Translations under genes and position numbers: made by a program
DNA from: Metridium senile
Lineage: Eukaryota; Cnidaria; Anthozoa; Actiniaria; Metridiidae
Assembly (NCBI GenBank): GCA_949775045.1
Contig: OX459105.1
Span: 6,369,069-6,433,068 of the forward strand
Direction: 5' to 3'
Length of the DNA: 64,000 nt
Shown: one piece after another, positions 59,299 through 64,000 of the stretch
Position numbering within the stretch: the stretch's first letter is position 1
How the letters are laid out: each line of letters begins with the position of its first letter
The notes under the pieces: model-generated
What the model was told of the DNA's origin: nothing
The model's input: the letters and a program-made list of their open reading frames with translations, nothing else
Database searches by the model: none

Positions 59299-62200
59299 AT
59301 GGCGTCCAAGCCTTTCCGTCTCAAGAACGGTAAACGGAGTCCCAAGTCAAATGAAGCATCATCTAGCTACGATAGTGACGGAGAAAGCCTTGCTTCGGAT
59401 ACAGACTCGATCCCAAGCTTAAGCGGCTTCATGAATGTCCCCGACCCAGACAACTCACCTCGCAGTAGTACATCAAGCGCAGGGTACCTATCGCCACTCT
59501 CTTTTGATTTCAACGTGGAGCCGTTCCAGTCCTCTTCTGAAAAGCGGCCGACGGGTCTTCTCGAAAGGTCGATAGCAAGTCTTCCTCCAGGTTCGGACTT
59601 AAAGAACACATTGCTTCACATTCGTAAACAAATGAAGCAAAGTTTACTTCGGCTGAAGGAACTTGAAGAACAGGTTCGAAATGTGCCAACTTTGAATGTA
59701 CGAATATCCGTCCTTCAAGAAGAGAAAAGACAGCTTTTGAGACAACTACAGACTAAAATGTCGATGAGGAAGAACCGTTCGTATGGCTGCAATGATCTGT
59801 ACTACAATGCCATAAGGCAACGAGGTTGTAAAAGCGACACGGAGGACGATGAAGACGAGTTTGCATCTGTTAGGCGCAAACTACGCGCGAAACTTTCATC
59901 ATCGTCAACTTCACTAAATGACTTGCAGGATAATGTCTGCGATAAATGCGGCAAAAATACCTTGGATAACAATTCAAACTTTAGTTTTTTGGACCGTACT
60001 CGACTTAATTCTGAAGGAAACGATAAAAAGTCAAATGAATATTCTTCTAGTGGTTTTTCCAACGAAGCGCAAGCTAAGACAGTTGCAACTCGATCGATTG
60101 GTGTTGGAATGATGCGTTCGTTTACTAAAGACTGTGGTGTAGGTAGTGGGGTAGCAGTGATAGAGATGCGAGATAAAGGACACCAAAACGTGGCCTGCAC
60201 AAGGACTGTCAGCTGCGATCCGATAGTAGCTCCACACTACGACAAAAGCACAATGGTTGAAATTTCTCTCAAATCAAGTGCTACTCAAAGTAATCTTCCT
60301 CTATGGATTCCATTTGATCAAATCGACGTTGAATCAACCGGCACCCAGACACCTCCAAAACCTTCAAAAGTGTCTATCGGTGTGGGTGTCTGTACTATCG
60401 ACGATGAGTGCAGCTGTTTGTCTGGTCACTGCACATCTAAGTCTGTCGATGAGATAATTGCCAATAGAATTGACCTTCCGACTATGGTTTCCACTGGGGT
60501 TGGAGATTTGTCTGTACAGGACAGCTACTCATGTGATCGCTGCTCGCGACACGATGACAACCAGAGAAATAGAACAGTTTCTTGTGGAACAGAACTAAAG
60601 CAAAATACCATCGGCGTTGGATCGTGTAAGATAACAGATACTTTTTGTAATACTTGTAACACTAAAAAGATTCGTTCGATTGGTACTGGGGCCGACAGTA
60701 TTTATGACGTCATCTGTGATAAATGCATTGCCAATCACTCTGGAAAAGTGTCTCAACGAGGGGATCCCGACAACCTTTGCGATCGCTGTGCGAATATGAA
60801 AACTAGAACTATTGGGGTTGGTGATTCTCGATTAACGGATAACTTTTGTCAACGTTGTTTCAATCTACAGACAAAATCAGTCGGTGTAGGCGAAGACTGT
60901 GTCTATTTAACACAGTCTGTGAAGAATAAAGAGAAATTTATCGAGGGTTCAGTGACATTTCATATAAACGGTGACACAAACACACCATTACAGACACTTG
61001 TTGAGAATAATAAACTTGTTATCACCGACGACAATGACGTCACAAGCGATGGCAGCGCTACCTTGACTTACGTCAGCAGCGAGTCACGTGACTCGGATGA
61101 GTCCAGTATCGATCATGATAACCCAAGTAGTGACAGTACCGGACAAATGAGTGAGCCTTCGAACACATCAAGCGGTCATCGGTCACGTGATAGGTACGAT
61201 ATGAAATGGAAAACATTCCAGTTTAAATAACTAGCTACTTTGAAATAGAATAAAATGGTTGTTTAAATAAAAACTTAAAATTAATTTTTATACTATAATC
61301 TAAACGAAGAAAACTTTAATTAGAATTCGAAAGCTGTTATAAATCATAAAGTTACGCTGAGACAATCGGGGGCCACCAAAACATAACTAATTATTCAATC
61401 AATCACGATCGAGAATAAGAACAATAGAATATCTACAAATGTTTATTTATTTTTGCTTAAAATGCTAATAAATTTAATTATATGTAAACGGAATAGATCA
61501 AGATTGAATAAGAAACGTCTTAGCCTGTGTGAACCGAACTGAGTTTTTTTGTTTGATCTCGAAATATAAATATATATATATTGGGTGACCCCGGTTTCAG
61601 TAGTTGCACTGTAAGAATCATAAAAATGTTATAAATCTAGAATTATCTATAAAACATAAATAGCTCAAATACATACTTAAATCAAACAAGACTATTATTA
61701 CTGAATAAAAACTATTTCCAAGGGGGCAAAATTAAGTTCGTTAAAAAGAACGAAAGAAAGAAAAAGAAAAGTGGAAGAAAGAAAAAAAGAAAAATGGAAA
61801 AAAGATTAAAATGGTTGAACCAGAAATAAAAAAATGTGGATAAACGAATTGAAAAGAAAGACGTACATAAAAATGAAAAAGATAGCGAAAGAAAGAGGAA
61901 AGAAAGACGACAGAAGTCCACTGTGGTAGAACAATTAAAGAACCCTCAAAGTTCAACAGGATCCTTTTAAGAAACTATGATCAGAATGCTGATTTTACCC
62001 GCTAAAGAGGAACCACTGGGTCGAGTCTGCCAGCCTATTAATGACCTGATGATAGATTTATAAAAATAATCGCCAACAGTGGTATCACGTGGTTTTTATT
62101 AAGACTCACAATTTCTATCAACTTCAGTAAACCTATTATATACAGACTAGACAAATAATAGGAAAATATTGAAGAATAATAAACTGAATAACATTAAAAT

Positions 62201-62451
62201 TACTGCAGCTTAGTAATACACCTAACTATTTCAATTGTAAAGCGCTATATATAGTGTCACATGTATATGATATATATATATATATATATATGCAGACGAG
62301 ACAAATAATAGTAAAACATTTAAGAAATAAAGAAACAATGAAGAAATGAAGAAACAAAATAAATAATAAACCTTAATAATACACCTAACTATTTTAATTG
62401 TAAAGCGCTATATATAGAATGTATATAATATAAGCTCTATAAATATAATAA

Positions 62452-62522
<71 letters not shown>

Positions 62523-62523
62523 C

Positions 62524-62564
<41 letters not shown>

Positions 62565-62617
62565 CATTATCATTATCATTATCATTCAGTATCAGTATCA
62601 GTATCATTAACATTATC

Positions 62618-62652
<35 letters not shown>

Positions 62653-62659
62653 CATTAAC

Positions 62660-62694
<35 letters not shown>

Positions 62695-63994
62695 CATTAT
62701 CATTATCATTATCATTATCATTATCATTAACATTATCATTATCATTATCATTATCATTATCATTATCATTATCATTATCATAATCATTATCATTAACATT
62801 ATTCATAATTATATTGCAAAATGGCGACCAATTTGAATAACTATTGTTCTTGCTTTCGGTAGCCTCTACATGCATCGTGTTCCAAACTGTAGACTAGCTA
62901 GCTAACCAGTCAAAAACAAACATAAGGTCACCATATTTCGATTCGGTATATAATCTAATCATAGTATTTTGTATGTTTTGATATTTTCAACAGAGTCAGT
63001 GAGGAAGTTCTATCAGCCTGTAAGCTTTTAAATGGTCATCTTTACAAAGGAAAAGAAGTCGGTCGTGAGCAGCTGGTAAGAGCAATGTCACGCATGTCTT
63101 TTCTTTTTTTTTTATTAGATCTGGAGGGGGGGGAGGGACGGGCTGGTAGTGTTGGGGTGGGGGTCAGTTGAAAAAAAGGCAGATAGAATTTAAATGATGT
63201 ATGTAAGATTTTGTACTGCGAATTAACACGGGAAATTTTACGAAATGCAGAGGGTAGTCTACAGCGCGACGCGCAAAAGTATGACCACTTTAAATATATA
63301 TGCATACTTCTATGCACGGACTTTATGCTGCGAAACGAGATTTTAAACGCCTTATTCGGTAAAATCAGACAACTTCACATCAAATGTGTCTGTTTAAAGT
63401 ACAAACCCCCGTGCATAGAAGTATGCGAGTACATTAAATGTGGTCATTATTTTGCGCGTCGCGCTGTTAGGGTGGAATTGAATGTCTACTCAAATATTTT
63501 AGCAAAATTTCCCAGACCACCATCCTTCCCAAATATGTATATTTACGCTATATTATCGTGAACATTCCTTCCTTCATGGACATGTTGTTTTTGTACACGT
63601 AGTTTAACTTTTCAAGCGACGTCAGTATGTTAGGATCAGGGTGTTATCAATAAGACATAAAATAAATAGAAACCTAGTACGATCTTTTGTCAAAGTTCTA
63701 GATCCTGTTAAGACAATTTTATATATACTATCCATAGCCAGCGGCACATACACGTATAGCAAATATGGGTGCGTACCCGCGGACAGCTGTAAAATAATTC
63801 ATGTTTAACGCTGGCTATTTTTGGCTTTTTTCTCACGACTGCAGGTTTCTTGTATGAGTACTGTTGAAAGCAGCTGGTTTGAGTGCGTGACGTCATCGAC
63901 ATGCCGTGCTATTGCCGTGAGGAGCCATTGTAAGGTCATCAGACAGCACATACCCGTTCTCCTCGAGACATTTGTTAACCTCAAGGACAAAAAT
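59299..63994 (+). CDS. KANK: KANK-family protein (coiled coil, CxxC/GVG repeats, pre-ankyrin region), 3' end off window
   Basis: Exons: 59299-61193 (631 codons + 2 nt, acceptor TTTTGCAG just before GCATGG), 62994-63075, 63845-63994; phases fit and the last ends at a GTAAGT donor at the window edge. The open frame past 61193 is intron read-through. The coiled coil at residues about 101-154 ([20 protein letters not shown], then [13 protein letters not shown]) matches the KANK coiled coil. Residues about 210-530 hold repeated GVG motifs (RSIGVG, VSIGVG, NTIGVG, RTIGVG, KSVGVG) alternating with CxxC pairs. The last two exons ([22 protein letters not shown]) match the KANK segment just before its ankyrin repeats. 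KANK proteins link talin at adhesion belts to cortical microtubules. The N-terminal KN talin-binding motif is not visible, so an upstream coding exon may be missing. Confidence 0.85.
61741..61915 (+). repeat. Purine-rich GAAAGAAAGAAAAAG tract
   Basis: Low-complexity purine run in the KANK intron after 61193; its minus-strand Phe/Ser/Leu-rich ORFs are artefacts. Confidence 0.9.
62456..62805 (+). repeat. (ATT)n / (ATTATC)n microsatellite
   Basis: ATT units grading into ATTATC units over 350 bp in the KANK intron. Poly-Ile/Met and poly-Asn/Asp ORFs are artefacts. Confidence 0.98.
63262..63466. mobile_element. Palindromic MITE in KANK intron
   Basis: CAGCGCGACGCGCAAAAGTA with TGACCAC...ATACTTCTATGCACGG is mirrored by CCGTGCATAGAAGTAT...GTGGTCATTATTTTGCGCG with TCGCGCTG. 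Confidence 0.85.
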
Positions 63995-64000
63995 GTAAGT

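Noticed and set aside
61194..61230. Last 12 codons of the 648-codon KANK open frame
   Set aside because: A GT donor after 61193 gives the phase needed by the exon at 62994; the remainder is intron.
62394..62875. Poly-Ile/Met and Asn-Asp repeat ORFs
   Set aside because: ATT/ATTATC microsatellite.

Overview
The window is AT-rich, intron-rich animal DNA, most likely from an anthozoan cnidarian such as a sea anemone. I infer this from the gene types (single-exon TRIM-NHL, an apple/EGF/TSP1/F5-8C extracellular protein, GT-AG introns with fully consistent phases) and the dense small palindromic transposons. I could not run a database search.

Layout: (1) 617-16516, minus strand: an ANKRD13C homologue. 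I could place 18 exons, including a 29-nt exon, and only the last few codons fall off the left edge. Its introns hold most of the simple repeats and several transposons. (2) 17937-24968, minus strand: the 3' part of a secreted or surface protein (apple/PAN, partial EGF, TSP1, F5/8C) with an apparent frameshift in the F5/8C exon. Its introns hold a 1.9-kb inverted-repeat element with four near-identical 301-bp repeats and a 1.0-kb TTAA-flanked insertion. (3) 28868-31126, plus strand: an intact single-exon TRIM-NHL gene. (4) About 34.0-53.7 kb: a segment present three times, each copy carrying a short two-coding-exon secreted peptide gene. Copies A and B look intact. Copy C has lost its start through expansion of an 8-bp repeat. 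The mature peptide has no cysteines and has Gly directly before two dibasic sites, as in amidated neuropeptide precursors. (5) 59299-63994, plus strand: a KANK-family gene running off the right edge just before its ankyrin repeats.

The most informative features are the triplicated peptide gene and the mobile elements whose boundaries can be read directly because a sister copy supplies the empty site. These include TTAA-flanked elements (4.2 kb, 1.0 kb, 0.8 kb), TA-flanked palindromic MITEs, and an AGCCTGAG foldback family with 11-bp target duplications. No tRNA, rRNA or CRISPR array was seen. Gene-free stretches are mostly transposon remnants, microsatellites and unassigned AT-rich DNA.
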